NCBI GenBank assembly: GCA_008694505.1
Contig: VZDJ01000063.1
Location: 4,900,254-4,964,253 of the forward strand
Length of the DNA: 64,000 nt
Origin: Cyanoderma ruficeps
Taxonomy: Eukaryota; Chordata; Aves; Passeriformes; Timaliidae
Direction of reading: 5' to 3'
Notes under the pieces: model-generated
Told to the model about the DNA's origin: nothing
Databases searched by the model: none
The model's input: only the letters and a program-made list of their open reading frames with translations
Translations under genes and position numbers: made by a program
In this document: positions 1-11,580 of the stretch, piece after piece
How the letters are laid out: the number at the start of each line of letters is the position of its first letter
How positions within the stretch are numbered: the first letter of the stretch is position 1

Positions 1-80
1 TTTTATTTCATTTTATTTTATTTTATTTTATTTTATTTTATTTTATTTTATTTTATTTTATTTTATTTTATTTTATTTTT
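1..80. repeat. (TTTTA)n microsatellite
   Basis: Near-perfect pentamer TTTTA tract running from the first base, with one TTTCA variant near the start. It continues outside the window. Confidence 0.97.
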
Positions 81-1000
81 GTTGGGGTTTTTTTTATTAT
101 TTTGGGGCTTATTTTATCTTATTATTTTATTTCATTTCATTTCATTTGGTTCAACAGGAAAAAATCACAGAAAACATGATTTTCCCAGTCTGTTGTCATT
201 TAAAAAAAAAAGGAAATTTAAGGATTTATCCTCTGCAAAGCCCCCTTTAAGCATCTTCCCCAAACTTGTTTTCTTTGTGCAGTGACTCTTTCCCATAAAA
301 AAAAAGAAAGGGAAAATAAAAGATCATGAGGGGCCAAAAGGAATTTCTTTTATCTCTTTTCTTTCTAAACATTTCTCTTTTCTTGGAGCTTTGACCGGGA
401 CGGGATGATGCAGCCTTTGCTAAAATGCAGGGTGAGCACCAGGGCTTCCCTTAGAGCAAAATAATGAAGTTAAAAATAATACAACCCCATTGATAATCAT
501 TCCTTGCAGCTTTAAGGTAATTCCTTGCAAAAATGGGCAAATTTTTGAGCCAAAAGCTGTGATTTTACCTCTAACACCCATCTCTGGAGCAACCACCAAG
601 AGACCCCAAACGGGATGGTTATTTGATTGTTTATTTTAATATTTAAATGACTATTTGAGTATTTAATGGGACGTTTTGGGAAGGGAGGGGGGAATATGGG
701 GCAATGTACCCCAAGCTTCCACATGGGCAGGATTTTGCAAATGATATTGGCAAAATTGATAAAATTATCATTTTAAAATAAATCAAAGATAACTACACCT
801 CTCTAATTCACCCAAATGGAATGGAAATAAAACTGCACTTTATTTTTTTTTTGTCCCTTTTCTACTGACTTTCCCATTCTGCATCACTTCCCTGGTGTCC
901 AGCCAGTTCTCAGGTGTTGAACATAATGCCAACAAAGGGGATTTTTTTCACCTTTTAATTAATTTTTCCTAGATTTTGATGCATTCCTTCAAGAACCCTA
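81..1000. other. PKNOX2 intron, no recognisable feature
   Basis: AT-rich intronic sequence with several A and T homopolymers. I see no exon, RNA gene or repeat family that I can name. Confidence 0.6.
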
Positions 1001-1315
1001 CTGTCACCCTGAATTTTCTGCCTTCTGTCTTCGTGCTGCAGATTCTCACGCAGCTCCATCTAAACAATGTGTATGTTTAGAATGTTTACATATTTCTCCT
1101 CTGAGAGAAGAGATGATTGATGGTGATGTCCACCATCCAGGTTGGAGAGGTGGCGACCTGTGTGGCCAATCTCTTGATTTCTGTACAAATGTATATAAAT
1201 GGAATCAGATTTTTGAATTAAAGAGTTTTGTTCCCTTGAACTGCTGCTGGTGGCCTCATCTTTCTGTCCCCGAAGTTGGGGACACTCCAGCCTCGGCGAT
1301 GGACACCTGGTGACC
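1001..1315 (+). mobile_element. LTR-like dispersed repeat, copy 1
   Basis: About 315 bases clearly related to 21938-22252 in the same orientation. The shared core runs from TAGAATGTTTACAT through TGATTGATGG, CCACCATCCAGGTTG and GTGGCGACCTGTGT to a TATAAAT box near 1194. The end shows a GGGACAC(A)CCAGCYTCG block. A TATA box followed by an A-rich polyadenylation-like stretch is what a solo LTR of an avian endogenous retrovirus would show, but no coding region flanks it and I cannot name the family. It could also be another kind of non-autonomous element. Confidence 0.65.
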
Positions 1316-2720
1316 CCTGTGGTGTGAGGACTGCAGCCTGGGTCACATCCTACCAGTTGGGTTAGGAAAAGAGAATTTCCCTGGACTCGTGATGTGCCAC
1401 GACACTGGAGAAGGCAACCAGGCAAACGTGATCAGGGTGGGAAAAGCTGCAGCTCCCTTTGCCCGGGTGACAGAACCCCAGGGACGGGATGGGAATGCAC
1501 CAAACCCATCCATGTCACCCCCAGGCCTGGCTGTGCTGTTCCATGGGGAGCTGGGCTGTGTCCCCATTGATTTATTTCCTGTTGCTGCTGGGGAAACCTG
1601 AGGTCTGCTCCTTTTCTCCCCTTCTCCCCATCACATTCCCGCAATTTTTTCCCCCATCAATCACCACCTGCTTTGCCTGTGCCATCATACTCAATGAATT
1701 TCACACTTTTGCTATTCAAACCCCCTCATGGCACTTTCCCCTCGTGTGATGCCAATTCCAAAATGTTGGAGCCAATGCCTCTGCCACAAGTTACTTTTGT
1801 TATTTTTCTTATCTGGAAATTTTGCTGCAATTGCTGTGGATTTTTTTCATTCCCTTCCCAGACATTCCTTTCCATAGCTGAATTAATTTTAAAAATGCAA
1901 ATATGACTGTAAAATACTTGTACTTTTTTTTTTTTTTTTCAGTATTCCTTCCCCACCTCCAGTCTTCTGGGGGATGTAGTTTTCAGTTTGAGAAATGAGT
2001 ATTTCTCAGGATACAGAGAGCAAAAATCAGCCTCTTCTGCACACTCTTGGATTTGGCCCTGGCAAAGAATCTGGCTGATAAAAATGGTGGAAATATTCAC
2101 AAAAACAAAACGTGGTCCAGGAGAACCAAAAAAACCAGTCAGATATGGCCAGGTGGAACCAGAAGTTTGGAGCAGCTTGAACACCTCAAGCTTTCCTCCC
2201 CTGCCTCGTTTTTCCATGACTCTTCCTAAAGAAGGGCACCCAGAGCACCATTTTTGGAATTGCATTGGGAAGAAGCAACTTGAAATATCAAAAAACGGGA
2301 ACGAGAAACTGCTGTGTCCAGATACAGTGGTCAAAGCCATTTTCAACAGTATTTTGTGACGAAAAAAGAATTGCCTTTGTTTTCGAGGTGTAGAGGAAAA
2401 CTCTCCCCAAACACCATCTCAATTGGTGTCCAAAAAGGCAGAATATTGGTAATTATTACAAAGAGCTATTAAAGGAATTAATGGTCTTTCTGCAACAGAA
2501 CTGTGAGACCAAAATGACTCAATGGAAGTGGAGGCTCCACCTTCAATTAAATATAGAGAGATATCTCCAAGAAGATTAATATATATACATATATATTTTT
2601 TACATACCAATTGCATCAGATTGCAAATGTCAGCCAAATTCTGTGAGGCTTGGCAGTTTTGCTGCAGTGGAAAATATTTTATATATTTTATATATTTTGA
2701 TATTTTGAGACTCGAGGAAG

Positions 2721-2908
2721 TTCACAGAACGGTTTAGATTAGAAGGGACCTTAAAGATCATCTCGTTCCACCCCCAGCCATGGGCAGGGACATCTCCCAC
2801 TTATCCCAGGTTGTTCCAAGGCCTGTCCAACTTGGCCTTGGACACTGCCAGGGATCCAGGGGCAGCCACAGCTGGAGCTGGTGCTGCACCACCCTCAAGC
2901 TGAAACGC
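2721..2908 (-). mobile_element. CR1 LINE 3' fragment
   Basis: The plus strand reads TTAGATTAGAAGGGACCTTA, then ATCATCTCGTTCCA and the later CAGGGATCCAGGGGCAGCCA block. This is the reverse complement of the avian CR1 3' end, so the element points to the minus strand. It is a 5'-truncated copy of about 190 bases, with no intact reverse transcriptase. Confidence 0.93.
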
Positions 2909-3548
2909 TTTTGGCGATTTTGAAATCTGAATGTGGAAAAAATTGCATCACTAGGTGTCTCTGCAGACCCACAACTCGGCACTGATCAACAGCAAAACAC
3001 GACTTCTCTGAAAAGTCAGTTCAATGAAGAAAAATATCCGGGACATGACACCAAAAACCCCCTTTCTTACAATAAAGAAAAGGTCCAAGCACCAAATTGC
3101 AAGAAAGTGTTAAAATTCAATGTTACTTGAGCTGCAGGTCCCTGCCCTCGTGCTTTATGACACAGACATTCATTTTTGGGTGGTACAGTGTGTCAAAATG
3201 TCTCTCTCATCCTAATTCTGAAAATTACTTGTGCTGGGGGAAATTGGGATTAGTTAGAGAAAAAAAAAAACAAGAAACCCATGGGTTTGCCAAGAAAGAG
3301 GTGGCCAAACTCAAAGCCATGTAAGATAATTCATAAAGGCTCCTCTGTGAATGGATGGGTGGATGGAGGCGAGAAAAAAAGTTGGCTTTAAATAAAGAGA
3401 AATCCAGGGAAAACTTGGATAAATTAGGATCTATAAATTAAAATAATAAATTACGAATAAATTAAATAAATTAAGACGTGTATATAGAGAAGCACTGCCT
3501 TGAGTTCCACCAAGCCAACTGTCCACCCCCAGCCTGGGCCAGAGGAAG

Positions 3549-3602
3549 GTGTTGGAACAAGATGGGCTCTAAGGTCCCTTCCACCATTCTGTGATTCTGT
3601 GG
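3549..3602 (+). mobile_element. CR1 LINE 3' tip
   Basis: A short remnant reading GTTGGAACAAGATGGGCTCT, then AAGGTCCCTTCCA and ATTCTGTGATTCTGTGG, the forward CR1 3' end with its terminal octamer repeats. Confidence 0.88.
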
Positions 3603-3609
3603 AGAAGTA

Positions 3610-5229
3610 ATCTGAGAAGAAGAAATGCAGTCCTGAAAATTCCCGTTCGAACACTGCCAATCCAAAAGGAGAGCTGAAAAATGCAAAATCTGATTCCATT
3701 CCAACGTCCCTGGCAGCGCTGTGCCCCCCAGTGTGATCGGTTTTCTTCTTGCAAGTGGACAGCAATAATGACCACCTTGATATCAAAGGAAAGCTGAAGT
3801 TAAGCATTGATTTAAATTGGTTTCCTCCATCTTCCATGAAAGAAGGACCTCCCCTCTCCCATCCTGGTCAGAAAAAGCTTAAAAAACACTCGTTAAATAA
3901 AGGGAGGGGGCTAAAAAGGGCTCAGTGAGGACTTGAGGTAGAGGAACGAAGCCAAGTGAAAAGCAGCCAACAAAATCAGAAGAGGAATTGCTCGGTGGAC
4001 TTGCAGGACAGAGAGGCAACAACTCAATCTCAAGACAAGCAAAGCACAAAATGAGGAAGCAATGGGGAAAAGAGTGTAAAAAATCTTTGTGAGTTAATGA
4101 AAGTTCAGGGAAGACCCATCACATGGGAAAACCCCAAACTCGGCCAACTCCAGGAATCATCTCTGGACCTGGTGACATGAGAAGATTTCAGCAACAGTCA
4201 AAAGACTTTGTCTGAGTGTTCTCTCATCTTCCCATATCTCAGGCACTTTGCCATTTCCAAAAATTCTTGCATTTTCCATCTTAGAGAGCAGAAATAGCAT
4301 CAGGTGAAGGACCATCCTTTTTGGATACACCAGGGAAATCCAAGAGATTTGTTGTCCTGTGATGACATTTTGACAGGCCCAGACATTGTTTTCCCAGTTT
4401 TGATTGATATCCTTGTTACTGTGTGCCCATAATTTTCCAAACATGTCCTGTGGTAAAAAACTTAGCCAAAAACTGAAATATTTCACTTCCATGACAAACT
4501 TGGTTTATCTCCTCACAAAATGATTGACGCTCCTTCCAAACCCTAAGAAAACCTATTTGCTGAGAAACCTCCTTTATTACATTCATCACTAATTACATTT
4601 CAATATTTGGATTTTTAAAAAAATCTTAAATTAACGGCCCATTTGCTCTTGCAACTCCCCTCAGCATGAAACCAACAGGCCAGCAATTAGAGAAATCATC
4701 CCACTTGCCATTTTTTAAACACCAATCCCATGATTTTTTCAGCTCTCTGGAGCACCCTTAGCCTCTAAAGCTCAACTGATGGATGCAGAGTATTTCCACA
4801 CTTTTTTATCCATGCAAACTCGAGTACACTCCATGAGCTGAAGTGCTCAAGCACTTGACATGGAGTAGTTGGACCCAGGAAATATTTCCCATGGTATTGT
4901 CACCAGCCTGTCACCCTTACCCCGTGACCAGATGAGATGGTGGCTCTTTCGTGGCCCATCCCCGTGAATATTTCAGCTCCACCTGCTGAAAATCCCTCAG
5001 TGGCTAAGCCAGTATTTCCCCTCCAGCTGGGTCTTTCCTGGGTGTGCTCCCATTTATTTCACAACTGCCTTCAAACCCTCACTCGGATTCCTCAACTTTC
5101 AAGCCTGGCCCAGAAGGGAAATGTCAGCAGCTCCGGGTTTCCAGGAATCAGAAGCACTTGGTACCTCTCCATGGGCCTGATTATTTTCCAAAGACCCGTG
5201 CTAATTTTCTGATATGATCCCCACCTCTT
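3610..5229. other. PKNOX2 intron, no recognisable feature
   Basis: Unique-looking intronic sequence. Short reading frames occur on both strands but none shows a known domain or flanking splice signals that fit PKNOX2. Confidence 0.55.
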
Positions 5230-5665
5230 TGTGAGACGCTAAATCCTCATTACTTTTCCTGACCGATGCATTCTAATTAGATCAACACTTTAAAAAAAAA
5301 AAAAAAAGGGGAAGGAGGGGAAAAAAAAAAAATTCACAATAGCCACAGGACGGCTTTCCATCTCATTAACTCCCTCACTTATTATTTTCATGAAAATTAC
5401 TGATAAAAAACGTGCATCTCCATTTGCTGGGACCGGGAGCTTTGTCGGCTCATATCTAACATCTCTCTCATCACCCGGGATGTGAGCTGTTGCCATGGCA
5501 ATGCACAATAATAGAAACTAATAAATTACAAACGAGATGCTCGTTGAGCAATTATTGTTCTCTTTTATGCATGTGTCTTGCTAATTTTGATCATAAGGAA
5601 TGCTCCCATAAAGCAGCGAAGGGATAATAAGTCTATTTCTAGAGATTATTAGAATATAGAGTGAG
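5230..5665. promoter_or_regulatory. Candidate conserved non-coding element
   Basis: AT-rich but complex sequence with homeodomain-type cores (ATTCTAATTAGATC, CTAATAAATTAC, TTGCTAATTTTGATCAT), an octamer-like TTTATGCATG and GTTGCCATGGCAATGCAC, an RFX-type palindrome (GTTGCCATGGCAA) at about 5490. The mix of TAAT cores, an RFX-like X-box and retained CpGs is typical of enhancers near developmental regulators. An A-tract at 5292-5331 interrupts the start. Conservation itself cannot be seen from one sequence. Confidence 0.4.
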
Positions 5666-6852
5666 GATGGGGTTTCTTAGATCAATGATTAAGTGGTTTG
5701 GTGCTTTCAGGGAACCCAAATAAGGAACGGAACTTTTCTGGGGGGTTTTTCCCTCATTGTGTCGGGAACTTCAAACTCTGCAGCAACCTGGAGCTGAGCT
5801 GCCAGAAATGGTATTTTTTTCCTTTCCACCAGCTTAAAAATGCCCCAAAAGCCCAAAGAAGGCCCTACCACCTGCCTCCTTTTCAGGGAGAGCCCCAAAA
5901 ACTGCCTGGGTTATTTTGGGTTCACTGCAGTTATTTCTGATGAGACTGTGCAACCCTAAATTCCGTTTTTTTACCCCAAAAAGCAAGTGTCAGAGAGAGA
6001 GAAATGCCCTGGGGGAACACAATATAACATCAAGGTTTTTTTGGGATGCAACCAGCCAAGATTTATTCCCTGCACTGCAGATGCACATGAAAACCCCAAC
6101 CCATGGGCAACTTCTTTTCTGGATATTGAGTTACATCCCTCATTTTGCCCCAAAAGCCACCAAGGTTCAGCTTGGTTTGGCTACTTCTGTTGATATTTCT
6201 GCAGTTCTCAGGCATTTCCTTGTCCTCTTCCACTACGCTCGAGGCACCAAATGTCTTCTTCTCCCGTCTAAAAATCCAAATTATGCAAAAGAAGAAGTCA
6301 AGGGAATGTTGGGGGAGAACTGCAACATGTGCTGAGACAGAAAAAGGAGCACTAAAGCCAGACAGGGTTATCTGAGACCCAAAAATCCTTTGAGTTGCCT
6401 CGAAACAAAAAGTGAGAAGCAGTGGAGAAAATCCTGATGTTTCTGTCCTGCCAATAAATAGCGTTTTCTTCATTTAAAAAATGCAACTTTCTTGTTTACA
6501 TTCCCATACATTCGCACAGCTCCCTTGCCCTCACATTTAATTGCTGCAACATTCCAGTTTAGGAGTCCTTCACTCTCTTGCAGCGCCACAAACATTGGGG
6601 TTGCAGCTCTGACAACCCACAGACAAAAGGACATAACAAAATTTAAAATAAAGAAAAAAAAAGTCACTGCAACATCATTTATTGCACTCTACGAGCAAGG
6701 TACAGGATTTTTTTCTTAACTCTTGGGGATGGACTGTGATGATTTTTCAGGAGGCCACAACTCCTGCAGAGCAAGCCTGAAACCTTCCTGGCCCAACTCC
6801 CTGCTGGCCAAAATGCAACCCTGGTTATTAGAGAGGAATTTTAAGGCATTAC
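5666..6852. other. PKNOX2 intron next to exon 6853-7041, no feature seen
   Basis: Intronic sequence directly downstream of the donor at 6853. No repeat family or further exon recognised. Confidence 0.55.
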
Positions 6853-7041
6853 CTGGGGGTGGAGGCTGATGGAGGAGGGGTTGGGGGAGTAGGGCCCCCC
6901 CAGGTCATTCCTGAGTAGGTTGTCACTGTGCATCTTGGTTTTGAGGCAGGTGATGTAACGGTTGCAAAAGTCCTTGCACAACTCGTTGACCTTCTCCAGC
7001 TCCAGGAGGTGGATGCGCAGCACCTGGATCGCCTTCACCAT
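6853..7041 (-). CDS. PKNOX2: PKNOX2 exon, residues 133-195: HR2 of the PBX-interacting domain
   Basis: The exon is 189 bases, exactly 63 codons, phase 0 at both ends. The acceptor is TTGGCTAG|ATG at 7042/7041 and the donor is CCCCAG|GTAATG at 6853/6852. It encodes [20 protein letters not shown], then [20 protein letters not shown] and [20 protein letters not shown], ending HPQ. The first 35 residues form the HR2 helix, which together with HR1 grips PBX and controls nuclear localisation of the complex. The end of the exon ([12 protein letters not shown]) differs at several positions from the mammalian form I recall (SPNQPSINLHSQ); this is the linker towards the homeodomain and is expected to vary. 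The next coding exon is not found between 1 and 6852. Confidence 0.98.
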
Positions 7042-7489
7042 CTAGCCAAGGGCACAAAGCTAAAATCAATATTCTCCCCCAAAACCTAATGGAGAACTCA
7101 TCCCCCACAGCAGAATGAAATTCATTTCCTTTCCCAACACGCACCATAAAAATGAATATTCTTGCCCAAAACCCATCCCAGAGCCCTGCCCTTGCATATC
7201 TGCTTGCCTTTTCCTTGCCCATCAATCACAACCCTCCGACCTCAGAGGTAAAAATTCACCAAATTTGCCATTGCCTTCATGGGAATTGCTCCCCGTGCCC
7301 CCAAAAAAAGTACAAGCCAAACCCCTCGTTGTTGAAAAGTGTTTGGTTATCCTCTGGAGGCCACTTCTCCTAACAAGATTACGGGGCTGCAACTCAGCCG
7401 TGAGCTGTTGCTGGTGCAAAGCCTGGGCCTCATTAAAACGTACCCCATAAACCTTAAAAAATTTACACATAAAACATTCCTCTCACCGA

Positions 7490-7690
7490 GCTGAAACCTT
7501 AAGTTTTACTGCCGCTGTTTGAAATCTTGCATAATATATAAAATTTCAGCTATTCACTCCGGGGCAATAAATCCGGTTTTATGTAACAAAGAGTCTTTGC
7601 ATTTCAAAGAGTGTTTTTAACTTGCAAATTTTAGTGGTCATCTTTACAAACTGCAAGTTGCCATGGTTGGGAAACATCCTGAAAAATCCA
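7490..7690. promoter_or_regulatory. Candidate conserved non-coding element
   Basis: Lies in the intron upstream of exon 6853-7041. It contains ATCTTGCATAATATATAAAA, CCGGGGCAATAAATCCGG-like CpGs and CTTTGCATTTCAAAG. Composition and motif mix differ from surrounding neutral sequence. Function is inferred only. Confidence 0.3.
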
Positions 7691-7964
7691 GGGCCGAACT
7701 CCAGCGGCAGCTCCGTGATGGAGAAAGGGAATTTTTGGTTGGAGAACAACGGGGATGATGTGTTGAGGGTGGAAAAATCTTTTATTTAGTGCCTTTTCTA
7801 ATTTTTTCCTTTTATTTCTTTTTTTCTTTTTTTTTTTTTTCCTGGCTTATTTTTCCTCCTCCTCAGTTGACGCAGGCAGAGCACAAGGTGGAGGCGTCGT
7901 GCCCAGGGTTTCCGCATCCTCCCAGGGCTCACCGGCCATGAAAGTCAATATTCAAGGGCAAAGG

Positions 7965-8290
7965 CAAGAAGACCTGACACATATATGTAAAAAAATAAAT
8001 CTCTCAATTATCTCAGCTCATTTGCTTAGGGTCTCATTTTATGTCCCTGCTCCGCTGCGTCGTATATCTGTCCGGAAAAAGAGTTACAGTCCGATGGCGT
8101 ACGTGCGCGGGGTTGTAAAAAATACAGATGCTGAATTAATTGACTGTGTGGCACTCGGCAGCTGATTGAGTTGATAATGGTGAGATCTGACCTTTTTCTA
8201 ATTTGTAATTATGTGCATCTTGGCAGCGAGGAATACATGACTCTTATTCTAATGATGGCTAATGCCACTGGCCTTTTCAGCCCCTGCTGC
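7965..8290. promoter_or_regulatory. Candidate conserved non-coding element
   Basis: An unusually information-rich block with retained CpGs (CTGCGTCGTATATCTGTCCG, GATGGCGTACGTGCGCGG) next to homeodomain cores (GCTGAATTAATTGACTG, CTAATTTGTAATTATG, TTCTAATGATGGCTAATG). It sits in the intron between the HR1 and HR2 exons. A stretch with CpG and TAAT motifs together, in a genome where CpG decays, suggests selection or hypomethylation. Confidence 0.4.
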
Positions 8291-10272
8291 GCCGTCGCCG
8301 ATTTCTGGCCAACGGGTGGGGTTTAAAAAATAGGAAAAAAAACGACGCCCAAAAATAACAACAACCAAAAAAAAAAGCACAATGTAAATAGGGGGAAAGT
8401 GTCAGCTCAAAACCAGGTTGAAATATTGAGTTTCGAGCACTAGAAGAATTTTTAACCCAAAATTCCCTTCAACTAGGGCCTCCCACCAACAGCAATGTGC
8501 TTCTCCAGCATCATTTCAACCATCTCCTGTGTCTTGATGCAGGTTACCCACACTGAGGTGGACGGCTCCTCCTTTTATGGAGGAGTTCTGGGCTTTGGAT
8601 AGAAAATGCACGTCCAGCTACGTACTAGATCTAGGGCAAACCCACACAGAGATACAGATATCCACAAAGACACAGCAAGAGATATAGAAAGATGTAAAAA
8701 TGAATGTATTAAGTGCTGCAAGGTTACACATGGGCTCAATCGTGGCCAAACTTCACCTTGACAGGAAGAGCTGCTTCAGAATATGCCTAAAAACCACAAC
8801 TGGTGTGTTTAAAAACCACAAAAAAACCCTGAAAATAGCCAGTGTGGATACATTTCCTGCACTGACTATTTGCTGGTGACGTTTCATCTTGATACGTACA
8901 GAAATAGGTTTTCCTTTCCCAAAATTTTGGATTTCTTTTTTCTTCACCTGGCTTCATTTCTCTCCTCCTGCTAGACCATTACACCAGTTTTTATGCAATT
9001 TAATGCAATGGAGGTTTGTTGGTGCAGCTCAGCATTTGTTTAATCCAAAAACTGAAATAATCCAAAACATTGGTTGGGTTGTCCTTTTGGGTTTGTGTTT
9101 TGGGGTTTTTTTTTGCTTTTCCCTGAGCGATTTCTGTTCTTGACTACGAGTTATTACAAAACGGGTTTAGCAATATGCAAAAGGGGCTTCGCCTGGCCTG
9201 CAACTTTTTTTGTAGGGCATTTTGCAGACTCCTGGTTTAGGGATGTTAAAAAACTCTCCTCCACAAGCTGAAACTGGGATTTTACTTCATGTAAAAAATG
9301 TGGTATTTTACTTCACCGTGAAATCCTCTCTTGTTTCTTTTTTTTAAAAAAACAGTAGTTCTTGCACCTAGATGAGTTTTGCTAGTTCTTCCCTTTGTGA
9401 TACATCATCATTCAAAATCACCTCCTTGATATCTGTAATACTCAGAAAAAGGAGCTGGTGAATTGTCTGATTTTGCTTCTTTTCTGGGATGGAGATCCCT
9501 CTGCTACAATTTCCGGGGGACACATAACCCCCAAGGGAAGGTATTTTGCTGTTTGCATCATGAGAAGCGCACAGAATTGCCTCTTCAGGCCTTGAAAATT
9601 TGCTTGGGGAGCATCAAGACAGTGCCACGAACTCTTCTACCCACGTTTGCCGTGGAGACCACATTGGGATGCTTTCTGGACAAAATAACGGGATTCGGGG
9701 ATATTTCCAGAGGTCAACACGAGAGAAATCCCAAGCAGAGTCTCCTGAGGCGTCTTCCAGCAGCAATGGATACAGTAGGAAATTTGAGTTGATGTGGAAT
9801 CCACCAAAACCAGACCAACACTGGTTCCAAACTGTTCCAAAGTGTTCCAAACTGTTGATATCCCTTACACTGTGGAGAAAGTAATTATTTTGCCCTGCTT
9901 CCAGGACATGAGCTGGCCATGACAGCTCAAACCAGACGGTGCCACGTGAGAATGCTGCCACTACTGCATGTTGAACTGAGGAGCAGCAATTCCTACAGGG
10001 ATTTCAAGTTTTGGGGAACAAACCAGCCAGCAATCCCAGTTTTCAGGGAGGTTGTGTGGGACAATGAGCCAAAAGGGGGCAGAGAGGTTGTTCTCACGGG
10101 GGATATTCCGGAAAATATCTTGGGGAAAGTCTCACAAGGTGTGTGGAAAACACCGCCGAGATGACAACACTACAGAGCCCAAAGACATGGTGGTAGATCT
10201 TCCTTTGTTCCTCACCCCCTACCTTTTCAACACCCCCCAAAAATCATCTGCCAAGCCCCAGGCTGCCTATAC
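8291..10272. other. PKNOX2 intron between the HR1 and HR2 exons, remainder
   Basis: No named repeat or exon recognised. It contains T-rich runs near 9100 and 9340 and ordinary unique sequence. Confidence 0.55.
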
Positions 10273-10444
10273 CAGGTTGTCCAGCTCAGGGTCATCACTG
10301 AAGAAGGGCTTGTGCTCCTGCTCCTGCTGGTGGACAAAGTTCTCGATGTCGACATCGAAGCTGGCCGAGGTGATGCACTCGGAGCCCTGCGTCGCCTGCT
10401 CACATTTCTCAAAGAGCAACGTCAGCAGCGGGAACAGCGGGTGC
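10273..10444 (-). CDS. PKNOX2: PKNOX2 exon, residues 75-132: HR1 of the PBX-interacting domain
   Basis: This 172-base exon gives the last base of the split Arg codon and then 57 codons, from HPLFPLLTLLFEKCEQATQG to FFSDDPELDNL, ending in phase 0. It carries the HR1 half of the MEIS/PKNOX N-terminal domain, a leucine-rich helix (HPLFPLLTLLFEKCE) that contacts the PBC domain of PBX in the nucleus. The sequence looks fully conserved against the PKNOX2 I recall and has no frameshift or stop. The acceptor is CCTTGCAG above 10444. The donor is CTG|GTATAG, which departs from the usual GTRAGT. Reading through the donor would add Val and then a stop, so intron retention would truncate the protein inside the PBX-binding domain. 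An (ATCC)n microsatellite lies about 180 bases upstream in the intron. Confidence 0.98.
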
Positions 10445-10516
10445 CTGCAAGGACAAAGGACACCACCCATAACACCCACTGCTTTAGGCCCACGTCCATC
10501 TTTACCCCACATCATT

Positions 10517-10540
10517 TATCCATCCATCCATCCACNCCCC
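10517..10540. repeat. Short (ATCC)n microsatellite with an N
   Basis: Five ATCC units followed by an ambiguous base at 10536. Confidence 0.9.
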
Positions 10541-10620
10541 AGGCATCCCATTTCTGGTGGAACTGAAGGGAGGGCACTGACTCCCTGGCCTGTCTCCAAC
10601 CTTTGTGCTGGGATCTTGAG

Positions 10621-10737
10621 TCATCCATCCATCCATCCATCCATCCATCCATCCATCCATCCATCCATCCATCCATCCATCCATCCATCCATCCATCCAT
10701 CCATCCATCCATCCATCCATCCATCCATCCATCCATC
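10621..10737. repeat. (ATCC)n microsatellite, about 29 units
   Basis: An uninterrupted ATCC tetramer tract of about 117 bases, 176 bases upstream of the HR1 exon acceptor. Apparent long reading frames here (Ser-Ile-His-Pro on the plus strand, Met-Asp-Gly-Trp on the minus strand) are artefacts of the tetramer. Confidence 0.98.
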
Positions 10738-11580
10738 CCCTCCCAGTCAGCAAGAACCTGGCGATGCAAACCTCACTCCCAAGTCACACACACTGGAAGT
10801 GCTCCCTCCTGGTCTCTTTTAGCAAGTACAAAAAAAAAGCTGAAAAATTGTAAAATTCACTATCTCCTCCTCAGGCAATGACTTGTTCCAATGTCTTTGT
10901 GTTTTCCATCATCGCACCAAAGTCAGCATTTCCTAAATAGGCAAAAAGGCTGTGTCTTGGACATAGCCAAGATGTCCTGGAGCCTTCTGCTGTCCAAGTG
11001 GCTTTTCCTTTCAAGGGTGGACACCAGCACCTGCTCATCGATGGTGATATTTTACCTCAAAATGTCTCTGTTGGTTGGAGATGATGGATGGGGACTTCTA
11101 TCTGCCTGCAGCATCCTATGGACCAACCTTGTTATGGGCTGCTCCTCCACCAAGAGGTCTCTTTGCACCTCTGACATGTCCACCAAGATGGGTCAAATCC
11201 CATTTCTTTCTTACCATGAGATGATCTTGAAAACAAAGATCTATAGTTCTTCTTGAAATGCAAATCTCTCCAATGACGACGCTAAGTTGATGCAACGTAA
11301 AATGCAAATACACAAACACCACCAAAGCATGTGGACAATGCTGGGGTGAAGACCACGGCTTAGGGCAAGCCTCAGTGATCCTCTCCAGCTGTGCAAATTC
11401 AAATCGAAAATGTTTTACGGAGTCTTTGCAGGCAGGAATGCAAAATGCTCCTGCAGGAATGGTCTCCTACAGCACTCCAGTTACCCGAGCACAATGGGAT
11501 TGGCTCCACCATTTTATCTCCAAAAGATGGCCCAAAAGATGATCATGAATCACTTCCTCACAGGCTCTTTGAGTCGGAGT
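10738..11580. other. PKNOX2 intron, no recognisable feature
   Basis: Unique intronic sequence. Nothing nameable seen. Confidence 0.55.

Noticed and set aside
1001..1315. Intact endogenous retrovirus
   Set aside because: Only LTR-like sequence is present; there are no gag, pol or env remnants between or beside the copies, which are 21 kb apart.
1..6852. Search for the next PKNOX2 exon (linker and homeodomain)
   Set aside because: No minus-strand segment matching the expected downstream protein with splice sites was found; it must lie outside the window.
10502..10769. Met-Asp-Gly-Trp repeat protein on the minus strand
   Set aside because: Translation of the ATCC microsatellite.
10052..10822. 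256-codon plus-strand frame
   Set aside because: It is antisense to the PKNOX2 HR1 exon and continues into the ATCC microsatellite.
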